A stretch of 64,000 bases of DNA from Effrenium voratum. Its lineage: Eukaryota > Sar > Dinophyceae > Suessiales > Symbiodiniaceae. The stretch is taken from contig CAUJNA010000496.1 in the NCBI GenBank assembly GCA_963377175.1, forward strand, positions 17,501 through 81,500. Reading direction: 5' to 3'. The notes under the pieces were generated by a model. That model saw only the letters and a list, made by a program, of their open reading frames with translations. It ran no database searches and was not told the origin of the DNA. Both the position numbers and the translations under genes were made by a program. Positions 10,646 through 22,985 of the stretch are shown one piece after another. Position 1 is the stretch's first letter; each line of letters opens with the position of its first letter.

Positions 10646-11099
10646 GTGTCACGCCTTGCTGGCTGCTGGCTTCGCCTGCGCTGACTACCCAGGCAGGGAG
10701 AGAAACGCAGCATGCGACTCTCAAGGCTCAGGATGCAAGCTAATATGGAACCAAGGAAGACCAAAACCATCTGCACGCCTTTGTCTGGAGTCAACATTGA
10801 ACAAAACGCTTGGATCATCTGCACAACTTTGCGCATCAAGGCATGGTACAAAACAAAACCCCGTATGGCTCGCACGTGCCCAACACTACTGGCTAAAGAG
10901 AAAGTGGCATCTCCGAGAAACGGGACTCCCGCACTCCCCCCACTGCGACGCCATGCCTTCACAGGATCAGAGACGGCAAGGCCCTTTGGGTTCTCCTCCT
11001 CCATCCGGGAGCTGCCCTGACAAGCCCAAGGCTAGTGCAGAATCAATGGAAGACGGGGCCGACGAAGGCTGACGACTTAGGGCTTATATTCATTTTGGG

Positions 11100-11450
11100 C
11101 GTCACATGGTCTCACGTCTGTTTTGCTTGCGTGTTTGCACGTGTGTATGCTTATTCATGTTGGTCCTTTTTGTGTGTGCTTGTTTGCTTATGTATTCATT
11201 TGTTGTTTGTTTGCGTGTTTGTTGTTTGTGCTTGTTTGTTTGGTTGTTTGTTTGTTTGCGTGATTGCTTGCTTGTTTGTTTGTTTCCTTGTTTGTTTGCT
11301 TGTTTGTTTGTTTGCTTGTTTGTTTGTTTGCTTACTTGTTTGCTTGTTTGTTGGTTTCTATGTCTGTTTGTTTCCATCTTTCTGTGTTGCCTTGTTTGCT
11401 CGCTTGCTCGGTTGCTTTGTGTCTCTGATTCGAGGCCGTTGGTTGCAATG
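11100..11450. repeat. (TTTG)n array, plus-strand T/G
   Basis: Interrupted TTTG/CTTG units. It is followed within 30 bases by the opposite-polarity CAAA array at 11480-12050, so the two could pair as a large imperfect hairpin. Confidence 0.9.
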
Positions 11451-11479
11451 GAGCCATCCAATTGGGGGGGAATACGAAG

Positions 11480-12050
11480 CGAACAGACAACACAAAACAA
11501 AGAAGCATACAGACCACACGAAACAAAAAACAAAAACACTCAAACAAAACAAAAACAGAAACAAAGCAAAGCAAACAACCCGGTGCAACACAATACAACA
11601 CATATGCAAAACACCAAACAAACAATACGAGACGAACAAAAATACAGACCACACGAAACAAAAACAAAAAAACACTCAAACAAAACAATAAACAAAGCAA
11701 ACAACCCGGTGCAACACAATACAACACATATGCAAAACACCAAACAAACAATACGAGACGAACAAAATGCAGACCACTAGGACAAAACGGAAAACAAACC
11801 AGTAAGCAAGAACACACAAGGAACAAAATGCAGCACAAGAAGCAAAACGCCAAACCAAACCAAACCAAACCAAGAAGACAAACAGTACACAACGGACCAT
11901 GCAAGCAAGACGGATGGACAGACGGATGGACGGACGGACAACTGAACAAGCAGACAAACAACAAACAAACTTGCAAAGAGAAACAACCGAACTGGCGAAC
12001 AAACGCGCAAACACACAGCACACACACACAGACACACAAGCGTAAGATCG
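11480..12050. repeat. (CAAA)n array containing a tandem duplication of about 130 bases
   Basis: AAAC-rich DNA. A block starting near 11509 (CAGACCACACGAAAC) and running through CCCGGTGCAACACAATACAA and ATACGAGACGAAC repeats almost exactly from about 11645 to 11775. Both copies keep the same unique words, so this is a recent segmental duplication, not microsatellite slippage. Confidence 0.85.
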
Positions 12051-12111
12051 TCTGAAACAAGGTTCCAGCAAGGCGACGCTCCTCTTGACATCAGCTCGCA
12101 GGGGTCCGGAG

Positions 12112-12262
12112 GCCACAAGGCTCCATGTGTTTCAGGCCCCTCTGCTCCACTTCCTGTACCAATGTGGGGCTCCCATCTACATTCATGAATTTCTCTGGTG
12201 GACTCCCGTAGTTGGTATCAGCAGACGGGACCAACTGCTTTGAGAAACGCCCAAGTGAAGCC
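12112..12262 (-). CDS. Possible exon, unknown protein
   Basis: The minus-strand frame reads QLVPSADTNYGSPPEKFMNV and then DGSPTLVQEVEQRGLKHM before a stop near 12091. Its composition is protein-like. No family or partner exon was recognised. Confidence 0.3.
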
Positions 12263-12439
12263 TGGGCCCGCGTTTCCGACTGCCTGGGAGTCGATGCGCA
12301 CAACGCGCCGGGATTCCGTCTGAAGGAGCTCCGCCGCCTCCGCCCGGGCAAGGGCCGCTGTGCCCAATTTGAAGGCAGCAAAGCCCGGCAGAGACAAGGA
12401 AAATGAAGTTACAAAAGATAAGAACAAATAGTTTGGAGC

Positions 12440-12765
12440 GTAGTTCTTATTCTTTTCTCTGTCTCTGTCTCTCTCTCTCTCGCTTTCTGCTTCTACCCTT
12501 GCTCTTTCTCTTGCTCTTTGTTCTGTCCCTTTCTCCTCGTCTTTCTCTTCATCTTCTTCCTTCCCTCGCCTCTTTATCTTTCTCTGTCTCTTTCTCTCCT
12601 CTCTTTCCCTTTCCGTTCTTTTTTTTTCTCTTTCTCTCTCTCTTCCTCTTCCACTTCCTCTTTCCCTCTCGCTCCCTCTCTCTCCCTCTCGTGTGTTCTT
12701 TCTCCTTCTCTTTTCTCTTTCTCTGCCTGTGTCTCTTTATCTTTGTCTGTGTCTCTACATTGAGT
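12440..12765. repeat. Polypyrimidine (CT)n tract
   Basis: About 320 bases of nearly pure C and T on the plus strand with few G or A interruptions. It is the mirror image of the GA tract at 10258-10412. Confidence 0.95.
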
Positions 12766-12811
12766 CTTTCGAGGCTAACCCCCCCCCCCTCCAAAATCCG
12801 CAGAGCGTTCT

Positions 12812-13140
12812 GTGAGCGCAGCCAAAAAGCACACCAAAAAAAAAACAGAGGCAGAAGACGCACGATGTTGGCCCACCGGCCCCCCGAAAGTCTGCAGGCA
12901 ACTTGTTGCAGGTCGACCCATCGAAGGTCTGCGGAAGGCTCACCTTTTGATAGCGGCTCAGCGGCTCAAGCAGAAGGAGAGGCTTAAGAACCACGAGCTT
13001 TTGACGGTAGACCCGCCCATTGGAGGCTGCGAAGCAGTGCGCCCAACCGTGCCAATGGCCTCGTCTGCAAGACAGCTCGCTCCGCACCCGCCGCCGTCAG
13101 TGCCATTCTTGAAAGCAACCCGCAAGTGCATGCGTTCTTA
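12812..13140 (+). CDS. Doubtful plus-strand reading frame, basic protein
   Basis: An open frame of 109 codons. The middle, RPIEGLRKAHLLIAAQRLKQ and then KERLKNHELLTVDPPIG, looks like a helical basic protein. The start lies beside an A-rich run and the C-terminal third is low quality. No family was recognised. The minus strand is also open here. Confidence 0.22.
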
Positions 13141-13629
13141 AGCAGAGCTAGCTCAATTAGCTTCAGTGCTATGAAAGTTCTTGTTCAACTTCCTTGGGGT
13201 TCTGTATTTAACTTGTTCCACCACCAGAAAAAATACTTGCCCCCCTGAACTACTCCGGGCCATTCCCAGGCCTCCAAAAGTGGCCTACTGGGGGAGTACA
13301 ACTGAGGTAGCAGCTGCGTTTATTGCTAATGTTGCTGCATCCTATTGTCCCCGCAAAAAATGCTCCGCACGCCCCCAAGCTCCAGCAATACCAAACAAAA
13401 TGAAAACTCATCTCAAAAGGAAGCTTCAGCAATACTAGGACAAAGGGAGACATGGGAGATCAAATCCAATTCTAAAGTAGTATTGCCCAAAATAGAATAC
13501 GAACATAGTCTACCCAGATTATCGTGAGCTCAAAATTTGGCGTATGCTGCAAGCCCTTCAAATGTCACAGCAACATTTGCCGCACCACCTGATGGACCCG
13601 AATTACCTACTACCCGCCACCCCGCAACA

Positions 13630-13765
13630 AAAACACAAACAAACAAACCAACAAACAAACAACAAACCAGCCAGCAGCGAGCAAGCCAACCAACCGACCA
13701 ACAAATCGAGCAAGCGAGCAAGCGAGCAAGCGAGCAAGCGAGCAAGCGAGCAAGCGAGCAAGCAA
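13630..13765. repeat. (CAAA)n and (GCAAGCGA)n array
   Basis: AAAC and CAAC units, followed from about 13705 to 13760 by perfect 8-base GCAAGCGA repeats. Confidence 0.9.
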
Positions 13766-14409
13766 CCACCGACGCATGCGGCAACACTGCTGCAAGTGAT
13801 GCGTCAGCCCTCTGCCTCTCCCGGCCCTGCATCTCGCAGGACGGCGCAAGTCTGGGAGCCGACCTGCGCCACTGATTGCCACTCGTCAAAGCATGACGTG
13901 TGCCGCTGGTGCAACGCAGCAAACTCGGTTGTGCACCCCTTGGCTCAGTGAGCCGAGCCGGACTACCGACAGTTGTGACTATGGCTCATGCAAAAGAGCC
14001 TCACAGTCAACGGGTTCACTGCTGGCCCAAAATACTAGGCCAGCAAGAACCTGAGTAGAGTGCAGGGCAGAGCAGCAGCCAACTGGTGCGTCTGGAGCCC
14101 TTGCGCCGAATCAGGACATATCTGCCATGCCTTTTCAGGACGCTGAGCTCCCGGCTAGCCATCTCTGCAATGCTGGCATCTGTGCTCAACCGCGAAAGAT
14201 CTTTTCAAGTATTAAAGGTATGGATAGAGCGTGCAGGAAGGGGTTGACTCCTGCTCCGAGCCGAATACGGCTGCGAAAGGCGGATCAAGAGCGTCTCCGC
14301 GCTCTCAAAGGTTGCTCCATAGCTCTCAGGAGCAACCCTCCCCTCCCAACATTCCCTCTAGGGCAGCAAGACTAGTGCAACAGCTCTCTAGGGTGATGGC
14401 TCCCTGCAG

Positions 14410-14567
14410 CCGAGAACATTGTCCCATCCTGGCCAGTCACCGTCAAGACTCTTGGCCAGTCCAACCGGTTCTGCATACTCAAAGCGCTAGACGCTCGATT
14501 TGTTCGTTTCCTCAAGCACCGCAACGCTGGGTCTGCGACCTGGGTCTTGAAAGTCCCCAGGCCCAGT
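14410..14567 (+). CDS. Possible exon, unknown protein
   Basis: Plus-strand frame reading ENIVPSWPVTVKTLGQSNRF and then ALDARFVRFLKHRNAG, after a CTGCAG acceptor-like site and before a GTAAAA donor at 14568. The reverse strand is open over the same bases, so the strand is not certain. Confidence 0.3.
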
Positions 14568-14599
14568 AAAAACAGATTGCAGCTTGCCAAGATGTGCTG

Positions 14600-16830
14600 G
14601 CAGTTTCATGTGTTCAATACCTTCCTGCTCGGCAGTGCTTGGTCAAACTGCTCATGCAAACAAACCGACTAAACCAACAAGGCATTCCGGCCACATGCGG
14701 AACCTTTGCCGACAGCATAGCGCCACAGCTTACATTTCGAATCTCGAAACTCCGATTTCCAACTTCCCAATGTTGAAGGATCCGCTGAATCACCCTGACT
14801 CTAGGATTGGGGCTGTGATCTGCAAATCTAAGGGGTTCAACTGGAGCTGTGTCATGGCGCAGCTGACCAAAGGGTGAAACCAGCTTACAGGCAAGCGCCT
14901 CGCATTAGCATTGGCATGGCACCCATGTCCTGCAGTACTGCAGTCACGGGACACTGTACACAAAGAGGCCATGGTAAGGAGCCGCTCGCTTCGGGGCAAC
15001 CAACACCCTAGAGCTGCAGACCTTAGCATGCGCTCCAGGAAAATTGCCCTGGGTTCAGCTCAGCGATAAAGGATGGGATACATAAGCAGCACCGCAGATG
15101 GTAGATGATGTCATCTACTCCCAGCCACCCCAGTCTGCGCCTGCCTTGGGTGGGCAATGGCTGCTGGACCCTTCAGTTGCCCCGTCCCGAACTCAAACGG
15201 CCCTTGGTCAGGGTGACATTTTGTAACTCAAAAGATGCCGAGCGGCGTTGATGAAATACACCTGTCCTCAGCTCTACCATAGCCCATGCGCCACGCCCAA
15301 GGCCAAGGTTTGCTCAAACATGAGGCAGCCAAGACGCTGTCGCGAGTGACTGGTGGCAGTTTTGGAGAAGGTGGGGCGATAAGTTCCGTCCCGAAAAGTG
15401 GCACCAGCCTCTCGGGTATGGCATGTCCAGGGTGCGGCGGAAATCCCATTTCTAGCCGAGTCATAGTTTCAAGCGGCTTAAGGGGCATGCAAGAAGAGCA
15501 ACTGTAGCTCAAGAATCAAGAACCCAATCTGTCTTCATAGATTTGCGGATGTCCCCTGAACTCTGGCGATTTTGTGGCGCCCCTTGCGTGTCTCACAGCC
15601 GACTTTGTCATAGGCCTCTCTTCCACTCTGGCTTCGTTCCTGGCAAAGCGCCAGCCCTCCGCGGAGGAACCCGCCAGCTGTATTGTCGTCTCATAGCCTC
15701 GCTTTGCTCGGGTGGACAAACGCATCACTTGGGGGCATGACAAATGCCCCAAGAAAGGCATTCTCGCATTTGGGCAGACATGTGCAAGAACAGCCCCCCC
15801 CTCCCCCCAACAAAAACAAAAACATCATGCCGAGGAGCTGTATGCAGTTACCTGGAAGCGCTTCACTTCGGAATAGGTCCCATCCACCCATCTCACTCGG
15901 GCATCTTGCTCTGATGCCTTGTCAAAAGTGACCTGGGCCAGTCGCGCGTGCTTGCGCTGTCCCTCCCTCCTTCCCTTTCTCTCTCTCTCTCTCTCGCGCT
16001 CTCTCTCTCTCCCTCTCTCAGTCTCACACAGCCCCAACACCCCAACGCACGTTTTTGGGAATGGTTTCGCACAAGTCTGTGGGAAGTGTTCCGATTCCTG
16101 CGGACAAGACGGTGACGAACAGCCGAGTCACAATGGCGCCCTCCAGCTGTGGTCCAAGCCCAGCCAACGGCACGCTGCTGCGCCCAGATAGGAAGGCAGC
16201 CTCCAAGCGGTTTCCTGCCTCCTTTTGGTAAGGGGTCACTTCCTCAGAGCAAGCATTTCACGACGTGCATGGGCTTGCACTTGCTCCCTGACACGAAAAT
16301 CCATTGAACCTTACCTACCTCTTTCAATATGATTGCCAACCAAGCATCGCCAGTTGCCTGGTTCAGCGTCATCCAGACCTGGGTAGTTCAGTGCTTCAGC
16401 ACTCAAACCAATGGGTCACCCGATGCAGCTCATCAACAGGAACAACTGATCTCCCGGCGGCTCGCGTCTCTCCTCTTCTGGAGGCACCTTTCAAGAACGT
16501 CCGCGCCTCTCGCCTTGCTTGGGGCGTCTCCTTGGCTGGGGCGCATTGGGCCAGTGGCTGCTGGAACGGGCCACAGATCCCCCTACCCCTTGCCACTTTG
16601 CCAGGCATCATCCTCCTTCCTGGAGCGTGGCGTGTCCAAGTCCACCGGCTGGATTGCTGCGGAGAACCTGGGGCCGGTCATCTCGCCCTCCTTTCCCTTC
16701 GCCCGAAGGCTGATTTGGGACAAGGATTGGCATTCAGGGAAAGCGATGCAAGTGTGGCATAGAACGGGCCTTGTGGTTGGGACAACGCTTGGGTAAACCT
16801 TGGAGCAACGTCGAGCGGTGTCAGAACTGC
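14600..16830. other. Unique sequence with no recognised gene
   Basis: Several open frames on both strands (for example 15228-15512 minus, 16304-16796 plus) have acceptable composition but no motif, no convincing splice sites and equal openness on the opposite strand. A (CT)n tract of about 60 bases lies at 15957-16022. Confidence 0.4.
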
Positions 16831-16837
16831 TTGAGAA

Positions 16838-16890
16838 GGTGGATTTTTTGAGGGTGCCCCTTTGGGGGGTTGTTTTTTGGAGCTTCCAGT
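16838..16890 (+). repeat. Introner-like dispersed element, copy C
   Basis: The plus strand reads GATTTTTTGAGGGTGCCCCT then TTGGGGGG. It is nearly the same as copy E at 32893-32945 over GAGGGTGCC-x-CTTTGGG-x-GG. The surrounding coding context is unknown. Confidence 0.5.
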
Positions 16891-17679
16891 TTTACCGCAG
16901 TGTTGATCTTTCGGTAAGGCATGGGAAGTGTTGCGAGCGGGGGGGAGGAGTTGAAAACAAGCCCCACCAGCACAAAATGGCCGTCAACCTGACGGGGGCT
17001 TCTACGTAGCCGTGCCGAGCGAACGCGCCCGAAATCCCCCGCCTGTCCCGCTCGCGCCCGAGGCTGGCGGCGCGCTTGGTGAACCACTGGCTCTCGGTGC
17101 GGGGGCGCATGGTCACCCTGGCGATGAGGAAGCTGTCACTGGGGGCTGGGGCTGGGGGCTGGTTGCTTGCTACGCTTGTTGGACTTGGTTCCCAGACACA
17201 TCAAGCCGCATCGGATTCGGGCCATCTTTGAGGGTGTAAAAGCAACTTGAGGAAAGAAGCGCGAGAGAGAATGATAAGGAAACAAATCATCCATGTTGAT
17301 GCCACGATACAAAGCTTGACAAAGGAATGTAAGCAACGCAATGAGGCTAGCTGCCGGCACAGGCGTTCAATCTGTTCGGATGCAAAATTATGTGCACCAT
17401 TTAGAACAGGGAAACAAAGTCCAGTTTAACTGCAGCCAAGCTTCTCCCTCCCCTCTGCCCGACCTTCTTGCAGGGCCACATCAGCAGAGCTGGCCTAGGT
17501 TTGACTTCTACAATGCAGATTCTCAGCGGATCTAATCCGAGCAAGATACAGACAAGTTTGAAACCGGTTAAAATATAATAGAGGTCACAGGGATCCCTGC
17601 AACTGGCGGTTTTTTGCTTCCCTTTGCATCAACCCCAACAAGGGGTTTCTAAAAAGAAAAAAGAAAACCTAAATCGGCA

Positions 17680-18703
17680 ACGCGAGTCTTCATGCGCAGC
17701 GGCTCTCGTCGATGCGCTCGCACTCCTTCGCATCTTGGACTTCCTTGGGCCATGTTCAGGCGAGTTCGTCTCGTCGAACTCGAGTTTTCGCGGGGACAAA
17801 GCCTTGACATACACCTCACACAGTGAGAGCCGAGCAAATCAAGTTGAAACAACAAAGAGACTCGTGTCAAATTGAGGGGAGGGGACGAAAATACCCTTCA
17901 AAAAGGGTACCCTTAAAGAAACACATACGCCCAAATTGTCTCAGAGACGGTCCCGCCTGGTTGAGCACCAAATCTTCCACAGTCAGATTTCGTCCCTCAT
18001 CCGGGTGGGCCAAATCCTTCCAGGGATCCCGCAAATCCGCGCCCTCGCGGCACATCTGCGCGAAATTGCTTTTGAAGGACAGTTCCAGGGGCCTCAAGGG
18101 TGAAGGCGGCCGCTCGGGCCTGGGTTCAGGTTTCTCCTCCAGTGCCTTGGCGAGGTTGCACTCCCGCAACTTCTTGAGGTCGCTGCCGCACTTCTTCAAG
18201 TCCTTCTCAGTCACGACAATTTGCTCGGCTCCAGGTCGCTTGGGCGGAACCGGCGGCCGCTTGGAGTATCCAGTCGCCGGCTCGATGCGGGTAGTACGGA
18301 CCAAATGCAATGCATGGTCGCGAGGACCCTCTTTCGCCGGGGTGCTCACAGAATAAACAACTGGACCCTCTTTGCGCACATCCTTGCGTGGCGCATGAGT
18401 CCACTCTAAAGGGCGTAAGCCCATACCTTTGTCCATTCTGTCTGAGTCCCTTGACATAGCCCGTTTGTCTATTCTGTCGGAGTCCCTCGACATAGCCCGC
18501 TTCTGAAAATCCCTGCTGCCTCTGCCATCTCTGCCTTGCGAAGAGGCCCTTTCTTTGGACAGGCTTCGACTGAGGTTGGGCCGAGACTTTTGGTTGCGGG
18601 AGTCAGGTCGCTCCAGCTTCAGTGTCGATTGACGGCCCTCCTCCTGGTCAAAGCCTTCGAGGTAGCCCAGACTGCCCAACTTGATGGTTGAGTTCAGAAG
18701 CAT
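17680..18703 (-). CDS. Unknown basic, Ser/Arg-rich protein, two exons
   Basis: The first block opens with ATG at 18703 and stays open to about 17870. It is hydrophilic and basic, has a perfect-type internal repeat of 12 residues (RAMSRDSDRIDK then RAMSRDSDRMDK, residues 69-92), a proline-rich PVPPKRP near residue 153, and a conserved-looking DLRDPWKDLAHPDEGRNLTV. A second block after acceptor GTGTGAG (17816) reads VYVKALSPRKLEFDETNSPE and then RKSKMRRSASASTR. Repeated SRD/SRS triplets suggest phosphorylation or RNA binding, but that is inference from composition only. A short introner-like sequence lies at about 17886-17925, between the two blocks. No family was recognised. Confidence 0.55.
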
Positions 18704-19574
18704 CGCTGGCCAAGCTCAGCCAAACTTCCGTGTTAACCTGAGGTGCGCATTGCACCTTGAGCCTTGGCACATGCATGCGCCACATGCAGCCAACTCCTTG
18801 GGCCTTCACATGTAATGGGCCTGTTCTGCAGGCGGCATTTCTTGCAAGCGTGGCAACAGCCCCGCGCCTAGCCAAGCTGCATTCGGTCAAGGTGGGGGCC
18901 ACATGGCGTGGCAAATGTCTTTGGAGGCTTCGGGCCGAGACCAAGGCCATGGGCTATGAGCATTCTTGGAGGCGTGCAGCATGCTCTCATTGGTGCCTGG
19001 CGCACTGCGAAACCATAAGCCGCAGGCGCTCTTTGCCAGCTGCTGGCTCAATCTGACTGAGCGGTCATCGTGGCCCACCGGCCACTTTTGCGGAAGTTGT
19101 GAGGCCACTGCTCAAGCGCAGGAAAACTGCGCACAACGCCCAGTCGCCGCTAACTGAAGCCTTTCCATTTTGGATTGGCCGTCCTACAAGACATTCCGAT
19201 GCGCCGGCTCAAGCTGTGCCGGCGGCTTGCAGCTATCCAAGGCCATCATGCTGGCCAAGCTACCTGAGGCAAATCACCATGCTAGCAAACTCCGATACAA
19301 AGTGTTGTCAATTTTGAAGAGAAATTCGGCATCACTTCCCCACAAGCATAAACACGGCGCGTTTATAAATACAATACTTCCAAACACCCTCGAAATTCCC
19401 AAAAAAAAACACGATATGTTTTGGGATTCCCACAAATTCCAAAAACAAACTCGAGAATCCGGTCTTTTTCTCTGGCCGGGCTCGTCTCACAGAGATTCGA
19501 AGGGCAGTGGTCCGGGCCATGGAAGGGTTGCCAAACTTGCTGACCTTGTTGCAGGTTTCCGAGAATGATCATAT

Positions 19575-19991
19575 GACTCCTGGCCAGATGCTTGCGATGA
19601 CCCAGCAGAAATGTCTAGGGCCAGGCACAGCTCCTCTCTCACCAGCTCAATGTCAAGCACGTGCGCCGCTATGCAAAGCCGCGAGCAAACCCATCGTCAT
19701 CTTGCAATAGCTGTCGCCATACTTCAACACATGCCGCATTCGCAGTCGTCAAATCCCATCGGCCACTCCGGCCGAATCCAGAGGCAAAGGCGGCTTCAGC
19801 CATTCCTCACTGGGTGGCGTATGGAGGATGCTCACCAGCTGCGGCAAGGAAGCAGACACAACGCTCCGCAGCTCGGTCTTGGTTTCCGGGGTGCGTTTCG
19901 CCCGCTTGGAACTCGGCGTTTCGCAGCTTTCGGATTCAAGCGCGCGGTCCAGGGCCTTGGCAAGTTGCACCTGCGCGAATCGCATGACCAT
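19575..19991 (-). CDS. Unknown protein with possible nuclear localisation motif, 2-3 exons
   Basis: The first block (19991-19845) starts at ATG, reads MVMRFAQVQLAKALDRALES then SSKRAKRTPETKTELRS, and ends at a GTGAGC donor. PSSKRAKR resembles a basic nuclear localisation signal. Further blocks read EVWRQLLQDDDGFARGFA (about 19725-19672) and HVLDIELVREELCLALDIS (about 19668-19600) in different frames, so at least one more splice or indel lies between them. No family was recognised. Confidence 0.45.
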
Positions 19992-20384
19992 GGTGCCCGG
20001 CTTTCACGACACACCTCCTGATTACATGTTTTACCCATGCAAAATGGACGAGGGCCTCGTTGAATCATTGGGAGCTGCTGGGCCGGCCCACAAGCTGAAC
20101 ACAAGAAGCTGCAAAGCCAGCCTGAGAAATGAGAAGCTAAAAGGGATCCATGAAATACATCCAGGTGTTACAGAGCGCCAGTGCTACCCTTTCATCAAGC
20201 AAGCCACCATTCATTGCTGGAAGAGGCTGCCAGGCTTCCGTGCCATCTATGGGCCCGTGGGTGTGCCCCAAATTGCCCCATCACCAAGAGAATTGCAAGA
20301 CCTGCAAAAGCAAGAAACACACGACTTGCAACATTTGCAACCATGAAACTGGGTTATAACCATAGCCCAAAAAGAGCAATGATT

Positions 20385-20545
20385 CCTTGGTTCCCTCCTG
20401 CAGGGGGTGGAGCTGCTGCAGCAACCGGCGCTGCACCTCGGCCTCCTCCTCGCTTCGCAGCCGGCGCCCGCAGCGCACCAAGCGCAGCGCCAGCTCTGCG
20501 TGCTGTTGCCGGGCGCGCTCCTGCGGGCGTGTCTCGAATGGGAAG
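20385..20545 (-). CDS. Coiled-coil exon, unknown protein
   Basis: The minus-strand frame reads ETRPQERARQQHAELALRLV and then RSEEEAEVQRRLLQQLHPLQ, a high-charge helix with heptad-like spacing. It lies 150 bases downstream of the BUD23-like block on the same strand, but nothing in the BUD23 family predicts such a tail, so it may be a separate gene. Confidence 0.45.
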
Positions 20546-20698
20546 AATGGAAACCCGAGTTTTTGGTGTGATCTGTCCTTTTAACTCCACCCCGAAAAGG
20601 GGATGGCACACAGACCTGAAAAGCAAGTAATCCGGTATAAAGACATAGAGCAGGCATGGAATGGGACTGAGCTTTTTATCTTGAAAAAAGGCCATCCC

Positions 20699-21557
20699 TT
20701 AGGCCTGAGGCAAACTTGCTGGCAGCGTGAGCGCGCAACGCGCCGCCACCACGGGCCAGCAAAGGGCGCACCATGGGCTGGCGGAATCGCGGCCTCCCCG
20801 GCCTGCCACAAGAAACCATTTTTTGGCCAAGGAGGACGGATGATGCGGGAAGTCCAAAACCACGTCTGCTCCCCAGGACTCTTCCCGGGCAGCGTCGCAC
20901 AGCGCCCTGGCGCCGAAATCATGGTCACCCTTGGGGGGATAGAACTGCATCGCCAACTTTGCTTGGTCCGTCGTGACCTTGTGCAATGATGCAAATAATG
21001 TGTGGAGCTTGCCCTGTGGGATGCTGGTCGGAATGGGCTCAACTTTCATTGGCGTTGCTGAAGGGGAAGCAGGTGCAGTCCGTGGGTTGATGAGCCATTG
21101 CACCGCGCTCACAGAAAGGACACCATCAGCAACCCCCGCACGCAACGGGAGTGGCTGGGACATGTCTGCCAGCACTCGGTCACTGCGCCTTGCAACCCAA
21201 ACCAAGCCGTCGCTCACGTCGCAGTCGCCTTCGGACCCGCCAGTGGGTTGGACCCGGATCCCTGACAGAGATGACTCCTGAATCTCCGTGGTGAACATGT
21301 GGGCGCTGGTGTCAAATGCCAGGACGTATGCTGCGCCCCCGGCTAAGGCCTGGAAGGTAAGGGTACTGAGGCCACCGCCTGCACCCAGGTCCAGGATCAG
21401 GCCATGCTTCGTGGGTAGGCCGCCTAAAGAGACCGCAGCTTGGGTGAGCTCTGCCTGGAGTCGTGCAGCCCTGGGCACCCGATGATATCTTTCAGCCTCG
21501 CCTTGCTCATAATACTCCTCAGCACTTTGCTGGATAAATGACTTTCCCAGTCCCAAC
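20699..21557 (-). CDS. BUD23: BUD23-like 18S rRNA (guanine-N7) methyltransferase
   Basis: BUD23 uses S-adenosylmethionine to methylate a guanine of 18S rRNA with partner TRM112. The block reads, in family order: AEEYYEQGEAERY (residues 13-25); the SAM-binding LDLGAGGGLS (56-65); an acidic motif-II-like AFDTSAHMF (81-89); DMSQPLPLRAGVADGVLSVS then AVQWL (132-156), equivalent to the family's FDxxISISAxQWL; QFYPP (205-209); and DVVLDFPHHPSSLAKKWFL (232-250), matching its C-terminal xVVDFP...KKYxL. There is no ATG at the 5' end. The frame opens after an AG at about 21560, so the N-terminal exon is missing. Between 90 and 130 there is an insert of about 35 residues compared with the usual length. 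About 35 residues after the KKWFL motif are probably read-through past a splice site. Confidence 0.8.
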
Positions 21558-21559
21558 AC

Positions 21560-22080
21560 CTTCTACTGCCTTCGCTCCCTTCCATGTTCCTGTTGAACTT
21601 CAACATGCCAAAACTCACAAACCAAATCAGCCACATAACAACACTGCTAAATCCTGTGCTTCGCCTCTAGAATACCTCCCAAATGCCAAAAAAATGACTT
21701 TATAAACAAAGAGCTCCCGCTGGTGCAGACACCTCAGGATGCAAATGAGCACGAGCACGCCCCCCACGACCTTCGCCTTTGCGGCGACGAGCCATTGCTC
21801 GTTGGCTTGAGCAGCTGATTGCGTCCAAGATGGTCCCAAGTGGCTAGACCAAATATAACCTAATACAGCCCACAACTGCCTCAATGTCAACAAATGTAAA
21901 CGCTGCAATGCCCACAGCACTGGCGCCAGCGTTAGTTGCACAGTCTACACCGGCCAACTTTGCAGCTCGTGGCACCTGCTGCAGCATCAGCTGCACTGCC
22001 GCTCACTTAGCATTGCGCCTCCCCCTTGCACCAGCCCTGATTGGCACTGCCTCCAGCAACATCACCCGCGCCGCCAGCGC
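21560..22080. other. Unique stretch with no confident gene
   Basis: The minus-strand frame 21627-21941 reads through NEQWLVAAKAKVVGGVLVLI and is mildly hydrophobic, but has no motif and no clear splice sites. It could hold the missing N-terminal exon of the BUD23-like gene, which I could not identify. Confidence 0.35.
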
Positions 22081-22084
22081 CGCA

Positions 22085-22985
22085 CCCAGCACTATCATCC
22101 CTATCATCACCATCATCAACACTATCATCCTCATCATCATCATCATCATGATCAAAATCAGCATCATCAATCATCACCATCATGATAAAATCAACATCAG
22201 CATCATCACCATCATCATGATCATCACCATCATCATCAGCATCATGATCAAGATCAGCATCGTCATCATCATCATCATCATCATCATGATCAAAATCAGC
22301 ATCATCAATGATCACCATCATCATAAAAATCCACATCAGCATCATCACCATCATCATGATCAAGATCAGCATCGTCATCATCATCATCATGATCAAAATC
22401 AGCATCATCAATGATCCCTATCATGATAAAAATCCACATCAGCATCATCACCATCATCATGATCATCAGCATCGTCATCACCATCATCATGATCATCAGC
22501 ATCGTCATCATCATCATCATGATCAAAATCAGCATCATCAATGATCACCATCATGATAAAAATGAACATCAGCATCATCACCATCATCATGATCATCAGC
22601 ATCATCATCAGCATCATCATCATGATCAAGATCATCATCATCATCATGATAATAATCAACATCGGCATCATTACCATCATCATGATCATCAGCATCATCA
22701 TCATCATCATCAGCATCATCATCATCAGCACCATCATCATCAAAATCATCATCATCATCCTCATCATCATCATCATGATCAAGATCAGCATCGTCATCAT
22801 CATCATCAGCAGCATCATCATCATCATAGTCAGCATCAGCATCATCAGCATCAGCATCATCATCAGCATCATCGCGTCAACATCAGCATCATCATCATCA
22901 TCATCATCATGATCAAAATCAAAATCATCATCATGGTCACCATCATGATGAAAATCAACATCAGCATCATCACCATCAGGATCAA
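22085..22985. repeat. (ATC)n trinucleotide array
   Basis: About 900 bases of ATC units broken by ATG and AAA variants, with a higher-order pattern of GATCAAAATCAGCATCATCA blocks recurring. Frames give poly-His, poly-Ile or poly-Asp. I do not call a protein. Confidence 0.95.
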
